DNA of 64,000 bases. It comes from Paraburkholderia sp. Lineage in GTDB: Bacteria > Pseudomonadota > Gammaproteobacteria > Burkholderiales > Burkholderiaceae. This document shows, piece after piece, positions 42,666 through 52,779 of the stretch. Positions within the stretch are counted from its first letter, which is position 1, and each line of letters begins with the position of its first letter. The translations under genes were made by a program, and so were the position numbers. The stretch covers positions 124,001 to 188,000 of the forward strand of contig NZ_JAPWKB010000006.1 of the NCBI RefSeq assembly GCF_028283785.1, in the 5' to 3' direction. Under the pieces are notes generated by a model. The model worked only from the letters and a program-made list of their open reading frames with translations, had not been told where the DNA came from and did not search any database.

Positions 42666-43889
42666 TTAGAACCGGTGAACGATACCGACGCCTGCCGCGA
42701 ACTGGCTACGCGACGAAGACGGCGTGCTCTGGAAGCCGTCGCCGATCACGGCCGTTGCGTCGATGATACGCGTGCCGCCGGTCGATGTCGGTGCGAGCGT
42801 CTGGCCGTTCGTGCGCTGGAATGCCTGCAACGCGTAGAGGCCGGTGCGCTTGGACAGCGAGTAGTACTCGGACAGGTTGAACTGCTGATACTGCGCCGAG
42901 CTGGTGATGCCGTTCGCCTTGGTCGCGCGCGTGATGCTGTAGCCCGTCGCGAAGTCCCATGCCACCGACGCCTTCCAGTGCAGCACGACGCCGCCCGTGT
43001 TGAAGATCGCCGTGTTGCGGTAGAACGAACCCGTACCCGGAATGTACTGCACGTTCGAGTAGGCCGCCGACACGTCGAAGCCGTTACCGAAGTTATAGCC
43101 GCCCGTCACCGCGAAACGTTGTTGCGCCTGTGCCGTCGCATAGCCGTTGGTGACAGCCGACACGCCCGATTGCGCGCCGTTGTTCGACGTCGTCGAATCC
43201 GCACCCCATGCGCCGCCGCCGAGCGTCGAGTTGTTGATGCGCATGAAGCCGACCGCGAGTCCGACCGGGCCGTTCAGGTACTGGAGCGCGCCGCTCCACG
43301 TCGAGCCGCGATTCAGGCTGCCCGGCACGCCGCCGACCGAATACGAACCGCTTGCCGTGAAGCCGTACATTTTCGGCGACGTGTAGACCAGCGAATTGTT
43401 GGCGCGGTAGATCGTGTCGAGTGCGTCGATGTCGCCTGCGTGCGCGCCGTAGAAACCGGTCAGCCACGTGGTCGGGCTATACGGCGACAGCAGCGTGTAA
43501 TAGGCGGTGTATTGACGACCGGCCTGGAACGTACCGTAGGTCGGGTTCGTCACACCGACCCATGCCTGACGACCGAACATCGCATTGGTGTATTGCTGCG
43601 CACCGCTCGCGGCATTGAAGCCCGACTCCAGCTGGAAGATCGCCTTGGTGCCCGCACCGAGGTCTTCCGCGCCTTTCAGGCCGAAGCGGCTGCCCGCCCA
43701 TACACCGGTCACCATCTTGACGGCGGAATGGCCGTTCGCCGTCGCGCCGAGCGAAGCCGAGCTGGATTGATACCCAATGCCGTTATCGACGATCCCGTAC
43801 AGCGTCACGCTGCTTTGTGCAAAAGCGGGAGCGCACGACAGGGCCATGACAGCGCCAGCGACGCGGGTCAGTTTGATGGTGTTCTTCAT
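42666..43889 (-). CDS. OpcP/Omp32-type outer-membrane porin
   Basis: This 407-residue porin has a signal peptide ending APAFA, a mature end QSSVTLYGIVDNG, the FGRQAWVGV and YSLSKRTGLYALQAF barrel segments and the terminal VHRF assembly signal. GGAGG lies before ATG 43889. It is the promoter-proximal gene of a two-gene minus-strand unit with an aromatic-acid MFS carrier, so it likely aids entry of aromatic acids. A 15-base-arm inverted repeat lies about 80 bases upstream. Confidence 0.93.
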   Translation of the reverse strand: MKNTIKLTRVAGAVMALSCAPAFAQSSVTLYGIVDNGIGYQSSSASLGATANGHSAVKMVTGVWAGSRFGLKGAEDLGAGTKAIFQLESGFNAASGAQQYTNAMFGRQAWVGVTNPTYGTFQAGRQYTAYYTLLSPYSPTTWLTGFYGAHAGDIDALDTIYRANNSLVYTSPKMYGFTASGSYSVGGVPGSLNRGSTWSGALQYLNGPVGLAVGFMRINNSTLGGGAWGADSTTSNNGAQSGVSAVTNGYATAQAQQRFAVTGGYNFGNGFDVSAAYSNVQYIPGTGSFYRNTAIFNTGGVVLHWKASVAWDFATGYSITRATKANGITSSAQYQQFNLSEYYSLSKRTGLYALQAFQRTNGQTLAPTSTGGTRIIDATAVIGDGFQSTPSSSRSQFAAGVGIVHRF

Positions 43890-43967
43890 GTGGGTGTGTC
43901 CTCCAGGGCCGACCTGCGAGCGTGTCGTTGGCGACACCGGTCGAAATGTTCTTGATTGATGTTTCTG

Positions 43968-44001
43968 GTTCGTATTGCGAACTTCGTTTCACATTACGAA
44001 C
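43968..44001. promoter_or_regulatory. Imperfect inverted repeat upstream of porin gene (IclR/PcaR-like)
   Basis: Arms 43968-43982 (GTTCGTATTGCGAAC) and 43987-44001 (TTTCACATTACGAAC) pair at 12 of 15 positions, and the first arm is itself GTTCG-N5-CGAAC. The half-site resembles, loosely, sites of beta-ketoadipate-pathway IclR regulators such as PcaR. The surrounding gene-free stretch 43890-44258 is AT-rich and must hold both divergent promoters. Confidence 0.45.
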
Positions 44002-44182
44002 GGGCGGACTGTAATAAGTTTGCTATAGGGGAGCAACGCGGGATAACCCGAAGTGGCTCTGGATAAGGCTTTGCGCTGTCTCTTTTTTGCACAGGATAGT
44101 TAATTTCGTTGCTTACATGGCACGTTTGCCATCTATCGGCCATCTAATCTGTATCTCAAATTCGAATAGTGCATATCTCTGT

Positions 44183-44199
44183 TATCGCGTTGCGCGATA
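44183..44199. promoter_or_regulatory. Palindrome upstream of pobA
   Basis: TATCGCG-TTG-CGCGATA is a perfect 7-3-7 palindrome 60 bases before the pobA ATG. It could be a binding site for a dimeric regulator of pobA; AraC-type PobR proteins more often use direct repeats, so the binder is uncertain. Confidence 0.45.
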
Positions 44200-44222
44200 G
44201 GGTGGTTGGTCGGCACACTTGA

Positions 44223-45431
<1,209 letters not shown>

Positions 45432-45451
45432 GCGCGCAACAGGTTTCGCAT

Positions 45452-46354
45452 TCAGCCCAGCGACAGATCGTTGTGCGCGGCGGCCTGAAATTCGGTCGGC
45501 GTCACACCGGTCTGTTTGCGAAAATAGCGGCTGAAATAAGCAGTATCGTCGAAACCCAGCGCATGCGCGATCTGTTTGACCGTCAAGCCGGAATAGATCA
45601 GATCGCGCTGTGCTTCCCGAATCAGATGCTCGTTGACCAGCGACATCGGTGAATGACCCAACTGGTCGCGGCAGATCCGGCTCAATTGCGCGGCCGTCAT
45701 GCCGAGCTTTTCCGCATAAAACTCCACCGGCCGATGCTCGCGATAATGCGCGGCGACCAGTTCGCGCAAGCGCTTGATCTGCGCACTGCGGCGGTCGGCG
45801 GTAGCGGCATTCGCGGTTGCGCCTGCAACACTCGACGCTTCGCCGAGCCGCGCCACCTGCACGAAAAGTGCAATCATCAGCGACATGCCCGCCGCGATAT
45901 GCCCGCGCGCACTGCCGCGAAATTCCTGTTCCAGAAGCCTGAATAAAGGCATCAATGCGTCATCGTCCGCCGATGCGCGCACGGGTATGACGGACGCACG
46001 CTGCAAGACCGGCAACAGCCCCGGCGACACGACCTTCGAGATCGACTCCAGCGCGCGCTGAGCGGCGGTAATCACCAGACCGTCGATATCCGGCGAAAAC
46101 ACGAAACCATGCACCGTCTGTGCCGGAAGCAGCACCACGCAAGGCGGATCGAATGCGACCTTGTCGCTTTCGATCACCACGTGACCGCTGCCGCTGCGGA
46201 TATACAGAATCTGCAGAAGCGCGTCGTGCCGATGCGCGCCGATATGCCAGTCGTTCGGCGCACTGCGTTCCGCAATCCACTCGAAGTTGAAAGCGTCGTA
46301 CCACGCGGGTCGCGCCGACTCGCCATAGAGGTCGTAGTTAGGGATTTTCCTCAT
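45452..46354 (-). CDS. pobR: AraC-family activator of PobR type
   Basis: This 300-residue regulator has an N-terminal cupin sensing domain (DWHIGAHRHDALLQILYIRSGSGHVVIESD) and a C-terminal double helix-turn-helix (YAEKLGMTAAQLSRICRDQLGHSPMSLVNEHLIREA and VKQIAHALGFDDTAYFSRYFRKQTGVTPTEFQ). AraC-type PobR proteins of this layout control pobA in beta-proteobacteria and Pseudomonas. It is convergent with pobA (21 bases between stops) and divergent from the SDR operon at 46503, so it may activate one or both. The symbol is given on context as well as layout. Confidence 0.8.
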   Translation of the reverse strand: MRKIPNYDLYGESARPAWYDAFNFEWIAERSAPNDWHIGAHRHDALLQILYIRSGSGHVVIESDKVAFDPPCVVLLPAQTVHGFVFSPDIDGLVITAAQRALESISKVVSPGLLPVLQRASVIPVRASADDDALMPLFRLLEQEFRGSARGHIAAGMSLMIALFVQVARLGEASSVAGATANAATADRRSAQIKRLRELVAAHYREHRPVEFYAEKLGMTAAQLSRICRDQLGHSPMSLVNEHLIREAQRDLIYSGLTVKQIAHALGFDDTAYFSRYFRKQTGVTPTEFQAAAHNDLSLG

Positions 46355-46502
46355 ACGTGCCTGTCTCCTGTGTACGGATTGTCCTGCGATGCGCCGCCTT
46401 TGTCCAATTTCATCCGCACCGCCGTCGCTATACTTTTTTCATCGGATAGGCACGCGGGCCGCTTGGCCAAAAGAGCGGTTCAGCGAAAAAATGGAGATTC
46501 GG

Positions 46503-47345
46503 ATGGCTAATCAAAACGCATATGAAGATCGCGCCGGACACTGGCTCGCGCTTGACGGCGACGTGTGTGTGGTGACCGGTGCGGCCGGCGGTATCGGCAG
46601 TGCGATTGCAGCGGTGCTCGGCAGCGCGGGTGCACGTCTGGCACTGCTGGATCGCGATGAAGAGAAATGCGTGGCACTTGCGCAGTCGCTCGACGCGCGC
46701 GGCATCGAAGCGATTGCAGTGGCATGCGATATCGGCGATATCGACAGCGTGCAGGGCGCGGTCGAATCGGTCGATGCCGCGTTCGGCGCCGCCGATGTGC
46801 TCGTGAACAACGCGGGTCTGCTGCGTCCGGGCGGCATCGAAGAGATCGCGCTCGACGCGTGGAACGCGATGCTGCGCGTGAATCTGACCGGCTACATGCT
46901 GTGTTCGCAGAAGTTCGGTCGCGGGATGCTCGAACGAGGCGCGGGCAGCATCGTCCACGTGGCGTCGATTGCCGCCCATCATCCGCAGACGTGGAGCGGC
47001 GCGTATAGCCCCGGCAAGGCGGCCGTTTCGATGCTGTCGCGGCAGATCGCCGCCGAGTGGGGCGGGCGCGGTGTACGCAGCAATGCGGTGTGTCCCGGCA
47101 TGATCCGCACGCCGCTGTCCGAGTCGTTCTATGCGCAAGGCGATATCGAGCGCCGGCGCAGTGCGATGACCGCAAGCCGGCGCATCGGTAAGCCGGACGA
47201 TATCGCGGACGTCGTCGCGTTTCTGGCCAGCCGTCGCGCGAGTTATGTGAACGGCGCCGAATTGATCGTCGACGGTGGACTGGACAGCATGCTGATGGAC
47301 CTGGTGCCGCGTCCGGGTTTCGATGCGAGCGGCGTTAAAGCCTAA
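46503..47345 (+). CDS. Short-chain dehydrogenase (possible 4-hydroxycyclohexanecarboxylate dehydrogenase)
   Basis: This 280-residue SDR has TGAAGGIGSAIA, the NNAG motif, HVASIAAHH and the catalytic YSPGK motif with the C-terminal GAELIVDGG loop. GGAG lies six bases before ATG 46503. It starts a four-gene operon with a KstD-like flavoprotein, a NIPSNAP protein and an aromatic-acid MFS. I infer oxidation of a ring alcohol to a ketone, which the flavoprotein then desaturates; with pobA next door a route to 4-hydroxybenzoate is plausible. The family is sure, the substrate is inference. Confidence 0.85.
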   Translation: MANQNAYEDRAGHWLALDGDVCVVTGAAGGIGSAIAAVLGSAGARLALLDRDEEKCVALAQSLDARGIEAIAVACDIGDIDSVQGAVESVDAAFGAADVLVNNAGLLRPGGIEEIALDAWNAMLRVNLTGYMLCSQKFGRGMLERGAGSIVHVASIAAHHPQTWSGAYSPGKAAVSMLSRQIAAEWGGRGVRSNAVCPGMIRTPLSESFYAQGDIERRRSAMTASRRIGKPDDIADVVAFLASRRASYVNGAELIVDGGLDSMLMDLVPRPGFDASGVKA

Positions 47346-47377
47346 GCGTCACGCACACACAGGCAACCAGGAGACAT

Positions 47378-49165
47378 ATGATGAAAAGCCTCATTCAGGC
47401 ACCGGCACTGACGTGCGATGTGCTGGTAATCGGTTCGGGCGCAGGCGGGTTATCGACGGCGATTACCGCGCGCAAACAAGGTCTCAACGTCGTGGTGATC
47501 GAGAAAGAAACCTTCTTTGGCGGCACGACCGCGTATTCGGGCGGCGTGCTGTGGATTCCAGGCAACCGTCACGCGAAAGCCAATCACGTCAGCGACACGC
47601 GTGAAGCGGCGATGACTTATATGCGCAACGAGACCGGTGCATTCTTCGACGAAGCTGCGGTCACTGCGTTTCTGGATACCGGCCCCGCGATGCTCGAGTT
47701 CTTCGAGCGCGAAACGGACGTTAAGTTCGTGCCGACCTTGTATCCGGACTATCACCCGGACGTGGCGGGCGGCGTTGATATCGGCCGGTCGATCGTGGCT
47801 GCGCCCTACGATGCGCGCAATCTCGGCAAGGATATCGACAGACTCCGGCCGCCGCTGAAGACGATCACGTTTATCGGCATGATGTTCAACTCGTCGAATG
47901 CGGATCTCAAGCATTTCTTCAATGCCACGCGCTCGCTGACATCCGCGATCTACGTCGCAAAACGACTCGCGAGTCATCTTAAAGATCTCGCGCTCTATCG
48001 GCGCGGCGTACAGGTGACGAGCGGCAATGCACTCGCGGCGCGACTCGCCAAGTCGGCACTCGATCTCGGCATTGCGATTCACACGAATACGGCTGCGCGT
48101 GAGTTGACCGTGTCCGGCAAACGCGTGACGGGCGCACTCGTCAGCGGTCCGGATGGCGAGATTCGAATTGCGGCGCGACGCGGCGTGGTGCTCGCATGCG
48201 GTGGTTTTTCACATGACGTCGAGCGGATTGCGAACGCGTATCCGCATGTGCGTCGCGGCGGCGAACATGTGTCGCCCGTGCCGACCGGCAATACCGGCGA
48301 CGGCGCGAAGATGGCCGAACGGCTTGGCGCCAAGGTTGCGCTGCGCTATCCGCAAGCGGCCGCATGGATGCCGGTGTCGCGTGTACCGCAAAAAGACGGG
48401 ACGTTCGGTGTTTTTCCGCATCTGCTGGACCGCTACAAGCCGGGGATTATCGGCGTCACGCGTAATGGCCGGCGCTTTACGAACGAATCGAATTCGTACC
48501 ATGACGTCGGTGCGGCGATGATCGACGCGTGCAAACACGATCGTGAAACTGCGATGTGGCTGATCTGCGATCACGCGACGATCCGCAAGTACGGGCTCGG
48601 TTATGCGAAGCCCGCGCCGGTGCCGCTGGGCGGGCTGCTGCGCAACGGCTATCTGAGCACGGGCCGCACGTTGACGGAACTGGCGCGTCACGCAGGACTC
48701 GACGCCGCAAGTCTGGAAGCGACCGTCTCACGCTACAACGTCGATGCGAAGCGCGGCGTCGATAGCGAATTCGGACGCGGCACGACGTCGTTCAACCGCT
48801 ATCTCGCGGACCCGGCGCAACAGCCGAATCCTTGCGTCGCACCGATTGGCGACGGTCCGTATTACGCGTTGAAAGTGGTGATGGGCGACCTCGGTACGTT
48901 CGACGGCATTCAGACAAAGATCACCGGCGAAGTGCTCGATCAGGCGGGCGCAGCGATTCCCGGCTTGTACGCAGTCGGCAACGACCGCGCGAGCGTGATG
49001 GGCGGCAACTATCCGGGCGCGGGCATTACGCTCGGCCCGATCATGACATTCGGCTACATCCTCGGACGTCATCTCGCGGGCGTGAGTGAGCAGGACATCA
49101 GGAAAGATGCGCACGAGGGACACGACGGGTCCCTGTCTGAAACTGTATTGAGGACCGGCACATGA
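47378..49165 (+). CDS. KstD-like FAD-dependent ketone desaturase
   Basis: This 595-residue flavoprotein belongs to the fumarate-reductase/3-ketosteroid-delta1-dehydrogenase family. It has VIGSGAGGLSTAI at residues 15-27, GGTTAYSGGVLWIPGN, and the C-terminal GNYPGAGITLGPIMTFGYILGRH whose Tyr-Pro-Gly-x-Gly is the KstD substrate-binding motif. Such enzymes remove hydrogens from the carbons next to a ring ketone. AGGAGA precedes two adjacent ATG codons (47378 and 47381). It is coupled to the NIPSNAP gene by ATGA. With the SDR and pobA nearby, aromatisation of 4-oxocyclohexanecarboxylate is an attractive possibility; a steroid substrate is the alternative. Confidence 0.85.
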   Translation: MMKSLIQAPALTCDVLVIGSGAGGLSTAITARKQGLNVVVIEKETFFGGTTAYSGGVLWIPGNRHAKANHVSDTREAAMTYMRNETGAFFDEAAVTAFLDTGPAMLEFFERETDVKFVPTLYPDYHPDVAGGVDIGRSIVAAPYDARNLGKDIDRLRPPLKTITFIGMMFNSSNADLKHFFNATRSLTSAIYVAKRLASHLKDLALYRRGVQVTSGNALAARLAKSALDLGIAIHTNTAARELTVSGKRVTGALVSGPDGEIRIAARRGVVLACGGFSHDVERIANAYPHVRRGGEHVSPVPTGNTGDGAKMAERLGAKVALRYPQAAAWMPVSRVPQKDGTFGVFPHLLDRYKPGIIGVTRNGRRFTNESNSYHDVGAAMIDACKHDRETAMWLICDHATIRKYGLGYAKPAPVPLGGLLRNGYLSTGRTLTELARHAGLDAASLEATVSRYNVDAKRGVDSEFGRGTTSFNRYLADPAQQPNPCVAPIGDGPYYALKVVMGDLGTFDGIQTKITGEVLDQAGAAIPGLYAVGNDRASVMGGNYPGAGITLGPIMTFGYILGRHLAGVSEQDIRKDAHEGHDGSLSETVLRTGT

Positions 49166-49500
49166 GTAGCACCAAGCCTTTTATCGATCATCGTATCTAC
49201 ACGATCCGCCCGCGCGGCATGGCGGAATTCATCGACGTATTCGATCGTCTCGCGATGCCGATTCAATTGAAGTATCTGGGCGCGCCCGTTGGGTTTTATG
49301 TCAGCGATATCGGCGCGCTCAATCAGGTGGTTCATCTTTGGGGCTACGAAAGTATCGCGGATTACGACCAGCGCCGCACCGCCCGCGATACCGATCCTGA
49401 ATGGCCCGCTTATTTGCAGGCGTCCGCACATCTGATCGTTGCGCAGGAAAACCGCATCGTCAAACGCGTCGAGTTCAAGACGCTGGCAATGATGCGTTAA
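49162..49500 (+). CDS. NIPSNAP-family protein
   Basis: This 112-residue protein has the NIPSNAP pattern: DHRIYTIRPRGMAEFIDVF at the start, a HLWGYESIADYDQRRTAR core and a DPEWPAYL segment before the ending IVKRVEF. The fold is a ferredoxin-like alpha/beta barrel. Bacterial members often sit in aromatic or dehydrogenase operons but have no settled reaction. Its ATG overlaps the stop of the flavoprotein, so it probably works with it. Confidence 0.85.
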   Translation: MSSTKPFIDHRIYTIRPRGMAEFIDVFDRLAMPIQLKYLGAPVGFYVSDIGALNQVVHLWGYESIADYDQRRTARDTDPEWPAYLQASAHLIVAQENRIVKRVEFKTLAMMR

Positions 49501-49511
49501 TCGCATCCACG

Positions 49512-49540
49512 CGTCGAGGCGCATAGCGCCTCGACGTTTA
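49512..49540 (+). terminator. Hairpin terminator after the NIPSNAP gene
   Basis: CGTCGAGGCGC (49512-49522) pairs perfectly with GCGCCTCGACG (49526-49536) around ATA and is followed by TTTA, a short T-run. It lies 12 bases after the NIPSNAP stop and before the MFS gene, so it may cause partial read-through to the carrier. Confidence 0.7.
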
Positions 49541-49585
49541 GCAAAAAAATAAAAAAATTCCTCTATGTTCTCAGGAGACACTGCA

Positions 49586-49657
49586 ATGAACCAACCCGAC
49601 CGCGTCGCGTCAACCGTCCACGGGACGAGCGAGGAGACGCACGATGACAACCGCTAA
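49586..49657 (+). CDS. Possible 23-residue leader peptide upstream of the MFS gene
   Basis: ATG 49586 has a good AGGAGA site eight bases upstream and opens a short frame (MNQPDRVASTVHGTSEETHD...) that stops at TAA 49655-49657, overlapping the MFS start at 49644. The overlap is typical of translational coupling. The peptide has no recognisable motif, so it is either a coupling leader or a chance frame. Confidence 0.35.
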   Translation: MNQPDRVASTVHGTSEETHDDNR

Positions 49658-51041
49658 CCGCAATGTCGATGTTCAGGCTTTTATCGACAGTCAACGTTTC
49701 TCGCCGTTTCAATGGATCATTCTGGTGCTGTGCTTTCTGGTCGTCGCCGCCGACGGCTTCGATACCGCAGCAGTCGGCTTTATCGCGCCGTCGTTGCTGA
49801 CGCAGTGGGGCGTGACGCGCGCGTCGCTCGGACCGGTGATGAGTGCGGCACTGGTCGGACTCGGGATCGGCGCATTGGCCGCCGGTCCGTGCGCGGACCG
49901 GTTGGGACGAAAAACAGTGTTGGTGCTGTCGGTATTTTTCTTCGGTGTCTGGAGTCTCGCGGCCGCGCGCGCAACGTCGATCGAGTCGCTGACGGTGTTG
50001 CGCTTACTGACCGGTCTCGGTCTCGGTGCCGCGATGCCGAACGCGGTCACGCTGATGTCGGAATATGCGCCGGCGCGGATTCGCGCAGTGGCCGTCAATG
50101 CGATGTTCTGCGGCTTCTCGTGCGGTCTGGCGTTGGGCGGCTTTGCGTCGGCATGGCTGATTCCGCATTTCGGCTGGCAGAGCGTGCTGGTTGCAGGTGG
50201 GATCGGGCCGCTCGTGCTTACCGCACTGCTGATCCTGATGCTGCCGGAATCGGTGCAATTTCTTGTCCTGAGAAAACGCGCGGATCAACGTGTCCGGCAG
50301 ATTCTCAAGCGGATCGCACCTGCGCACCGCTTCGACGGCTGCCGGTTCGTCGCTGCGGAAGTACGCACGGCGGACCCACGCGCTGCCGCAGGCAATGCGC
50401 AATCGCCACTCGCGGTCGTGCTGTCGTCGCGCTACCGCTTTGGCACGCTGATGTTATGGCTCGCGTATTTCATGGGCTTGCTGATCTACTATCTGCTGAC
50501 CAACTGGCTGCCCACCTTGTTCCGCGATACCGGCTTTTCCGGCGAGAAGGCGGCATTGATGACGTCGCTGTTTCCGTTGGGCGGCATCGTCGGCAATCTG
50601 TGCGTCGGCTGGGTGATGGATCGCGTCAACGGCAATCGCGTCATTGCATTCACGTATGTGCTGGTCGGTGTGCTGGTGATGCTGGTGGGACGCGGGCTCG
50701 GCAATCAGTGGCTGCTCGGGACTCTGATCTTTCTGACCGGCACGGTCGTGACGAGTGCAGTCACGTCGATGTCGGCACTCGCGGCGAGTTTCTATCCGAC
50801 TAGCGGACGGGCAACCGGCGTTGCGTGGATGCTTGGAATCGGGCGGATCGGCGGTGTGGCCGGTGCGTTGGTCGGCGGCGCGTTGATGGGACTGGGCTGG
50901 CAGTTTGGCGCGGTGTTCAGCCTGCTTGCGATTCCCGCGTTGATCTCGGCGGGCGGTTTGTACGCGATGCTGAAACGCGTGCCGCCGGTGACGTCGGCAG
51001 ACACGGATCGCGGATCGTTAGCCACGGAGTTCTATCACTAG
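49644..51041 (+). CDS. MFS aromatic acid:proton symporter (AAHS family)
   Basis: This 465-residue 12-segment carrier has the AAHS signature DGFDTAAVGFIAPSLL, GPCADRLGRKTVLVL between segments 2 and 3 and MLPESVQFLVL in the central loop. It resembles the carrier encoded at 41224 but they are clearly separate genes. GAGGAGA lies before its ATG. It ends the SDR/desaturase operon and probably brings in that pathway's carboxylic acid. Confidence 0.92.
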   Translation: MTTANRNVDVQAFIDSQRFSPFQWIILVLCFLVVAADGFDTAAVGFIAPSLLTQWGVTRASLGPVMSAALVGLGIGALAAGPCADRLGRKTVLVLSVFFFGVWSLAAARATSIESLTVLRLLTGLGLGAAMPNAVTLMSEYAPARIRAVAVNAMFCGFSCGLALGGFASAWLIPHFGWQSVLVAGGIGPLVLTALLILMLPESVQFLVLRKRADQRVRQILKRIAPAHRFDGCRFVAAEVRTADPRAAAGNAQSPLAVVLSSRYRFGTLMLWLAYFMGLLIYYLLTNWLPTLFRDTGFSGEKAALMTSLFPLGGIVGNLCVGWVMDRVNGNRVIAFTYVLVGVLVMLVGRGLGNQWLLGTLIFLTGTVVTSAVTSMSALAASFYPTSGRATGVAWMLGIGRIGGVAGALVGGALMGLGWQFGAVFSLLAIPALISAGGLYAMLKRVPPVTSADTDRGSLATEFYH

Positions 51042-51051
51042 ATCGGCGAAT

Positions 51052-51082
51052 CCCGGACTGCGCAGTCGCGCGTCCGGGCTTT
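51052..51082 (+). terminator. Terminator after the MFS gene
   Basis: CCCGGAC (51052-51058) pairs with GTCCGGG (51072-51078) around a 13-base loop and is followed by CTTT. It starts 10 bases after the MFS stop, just before a convergent LysE gene. Confidence 0.65.
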
Positions 51083-51093
51083 AACGGCACTCG

Positions 51094-51750
51094 CTAAAGC
51101 AAGGTCCGATAACCGGTTGCAATCACATCGACTGCGAGATACGCAAACAGCACCGCAGAAAAAGCACTGCAATAGAACTTCAGCTTATCGCCGATCCATC
51201 GACGCCCGGCACCCGCCAGCAGCGCGAGAAACGCGGACCATGCGACGCCGCCGACAAAGAACCCCGCGAGAAATCCGGCATTGCTCGACGCGCTGCCATC
51301 GGTGGATTGCGCGATCACCGATCCGCCGACCGCCGCAAACCAGACGATCGAACTGGGCGACGCCATCGCCATGCCGACGCCGCGTGTGAATTCCCGCCAT
51401 GACGACAATCGCATGCCGGATTCGCCATCCGAGGCCGTCCCGACGACACGCGCACCGCCCAGTTGCCGCCATGCCGCGCGAGTCATTGCAAACGCAAGCC
51501 ACAATAAGGTTGCGCCGCCACCGATCCACATCACCCACCGCACTGCCGGAATGTGCAGCACGACCGCCATGCCGAGCAGGCAGAGGATCGCGTAAGCGAG
51601 ATCGCCGAAACACGAACCGAGTCCGATCATAAAGGCGGGACGCACACCGACCCGAATCCCCGCATTGATCAAGGCCGTGTTGACGATACCGATGTCCATG
51701 CAAAGTGACAGCGAAATCAGAAAGCCTTTGAGGCTGACAGCGGCGATCAT
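51094..51750 (-). CDS. LysE-family amino-acid exporter
   Basis: The protein (about 218 residues from ATG 51750; a GTG at 51783 would add 11) has about six membrane segments. It shows LysE/RhtB features: KGFLISLSLCMDIGIVNTALINAG at the N-terminus, GLGSCFGDLAYAILCLLG and a central MAMASPSSIVWFAAVG stretch. Such proteins export amino acids by proton exchange. The likely controller is the AraC gene immediately upstream on the same strand. Neither start has a strong ribosome site, so the exact N-terminus is uncertain. Confidence 0.88.
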   Translation of the reverse strand: MIAAVSLKGFLISLSLCMDIGIVNTALINAGIRVGVRPAFMIGLGSCFGDLAYAILCLLGMAVVLHIPAVRWVMWIGGGATLLWLAFAMTRAAWRQLGGARVVGTASDGESGMRLSSWREFTRGVGMAMASPSSIVWFAAVGGSVIAQSTDGSASSNAGFLAGFFVGGVAWSAFLALLAGAGRRWIGDKLKFYCSAFSAVLFAYLAVDVIATGYRTLL

Positions 51751-51861
51751 GTCGAAGCCCGCTGCGAGAGAACGTAAAAACACACTGCTGCGACGCGCAT
51801 TTCAGTCAATTGAGTAGCCTAAGAAGCACTCAGCTTAGCGACGGCGCGCGCGGTGGTCTTG

Positions 51862-52623
51862 TCAAGAATTGATCTGTCTGAACTGTCCGGGCGTCATGCC
51901 CATGAACCGGACGAAGGCTTTGGTGAAGTGGGCTTGATCGGCAAAGCCGGCGTCGAGCGCGACCATGGCGATAGGATGGCCGGATCGCAACAGCGTGCGC
52001 GCATGCGCGATGCGTTGCTGCATCTGCCACGCGAGCGGCGGCAAGCCTGTCTCGCGATGAAACGAGCGCACCAGATGCGCGGCCGAAATGCCTTCCGATG
52101 CCGCGAGGCTTTGAAGATCGGGGACCACGCTCAGGTCGCTCAGCAAATACGTCTGGACACGTTTGATGCGCGATTGCGCGCCGGCACGATTCTCGGCAGC
52201 GGCGGCGCGCGACGTCGGCGCGATAAGCCGGTGCAATAGCGACACACAGCGCTCTTCGATATCCGCATCGGACGACATGGAGACCATCGAAATCAGTTCG
52301 CGCGTGAAGTCGGGGCGCACCGCATACGGTGCGTCGAACTCGAAAGTAGCGTGAAAATAGCGCTCGAATGCGTCGGGCCGAACGTATAAGGACGCGCAAA
52401 GCCAGACGTCGGCACCGGCGATCTCGCTCGATTGCAACTCGCCGGGGTTATAGGTCGTCAGCGTACTGGTGTCGGCTTCGAAGGTCTTGCCGTCGATCCA
52501 CACCCGCTCGTGTCCGTTCACGTTGGCGCTGATGACGAACTCGTCGTGCGTGTGTTTGGGGAAGCGGCCCGTAGAGACGCGGACGCTGCCAAGCTCGAGC
52601 AATTCATTTCGAAAGGTAATCAT
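51862..52623 (-). CDS. AraC-family regulator of the LysE exporter
   Basis: This 253-residue protein has an N-terminal cupin region (FPKHTHDEFVISANVNGHERVWIDGK) and the C-terminal AraC helices (LQSLAASEGISAAHLVRSFHRETGLPP and MVALDAGFADQAHFTKAFVRFMGMTPGQFRQI). It is encoded just before the LysE gene on the same strand and diverges from the XRE gene 156 bases away. Regulators of this kind often sense the amino acid exported by the neighbouring carrier. Confidence 0.9.
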   Translation of the reverse strand: MITFRNELLELGSVRVSTGRFPKHTHDEFVISANVNGHERVWIDGKTFEADTSTLTTYNPGELQSSEIAGADVWLCASLYVRPDAFERYFHATFEFDAPYAVRPDFTRELISMVSMSSDADIEERCVSLLHRLIAPTSRAAAAENRAGAQSRIKRVQTYLLSDLSVVPDLQSLAASEGISAAHLVRSFHRETGLPPLAWQMQQRIAHARTLLRSGHPIAMVALDAGFADQAHFTKAFVRFMGMTPGQFRQINS

Positions 52624-52740
52624 CGGAAAGCGGCGACGTCTGCGGTGACGCGGTGTTGAATGAGTGAGCGTAAGCGGAGTGTAACCGGATCGGGTGCACG
52701 AGTAGAACCTACGAACACACCCGCCAACGCAAACTTCAAT

Positions 52741-52756
52741 TTCCAGTTTACTGGAA
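52741..52756. promoter_or_regulatory. Perfect palindrome upstream of the XRE regulator
   Basis: TTCCAGTTTACTGGAA forms two 7-base arms around TT, 24 bases before the XRE ATG. A further half-site TACTGGA at 52770-52776 lies directly before the start codon. Position over the expected promoter and start fits autorepression by the XRE-cupin protein. Confidence 0.6.
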
Positions 52757-52779
52757 TTTTGTCGTCATATACTGGATTC

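Noticed and set aside
47378..49165. Considered as a steroid-degradation gene
   Set aside because: The flavoprotein has KstD-like motifs, but no other steroid genes occur and pobA with aromatic-acid carriers lies alongside; kept only as an alternative.
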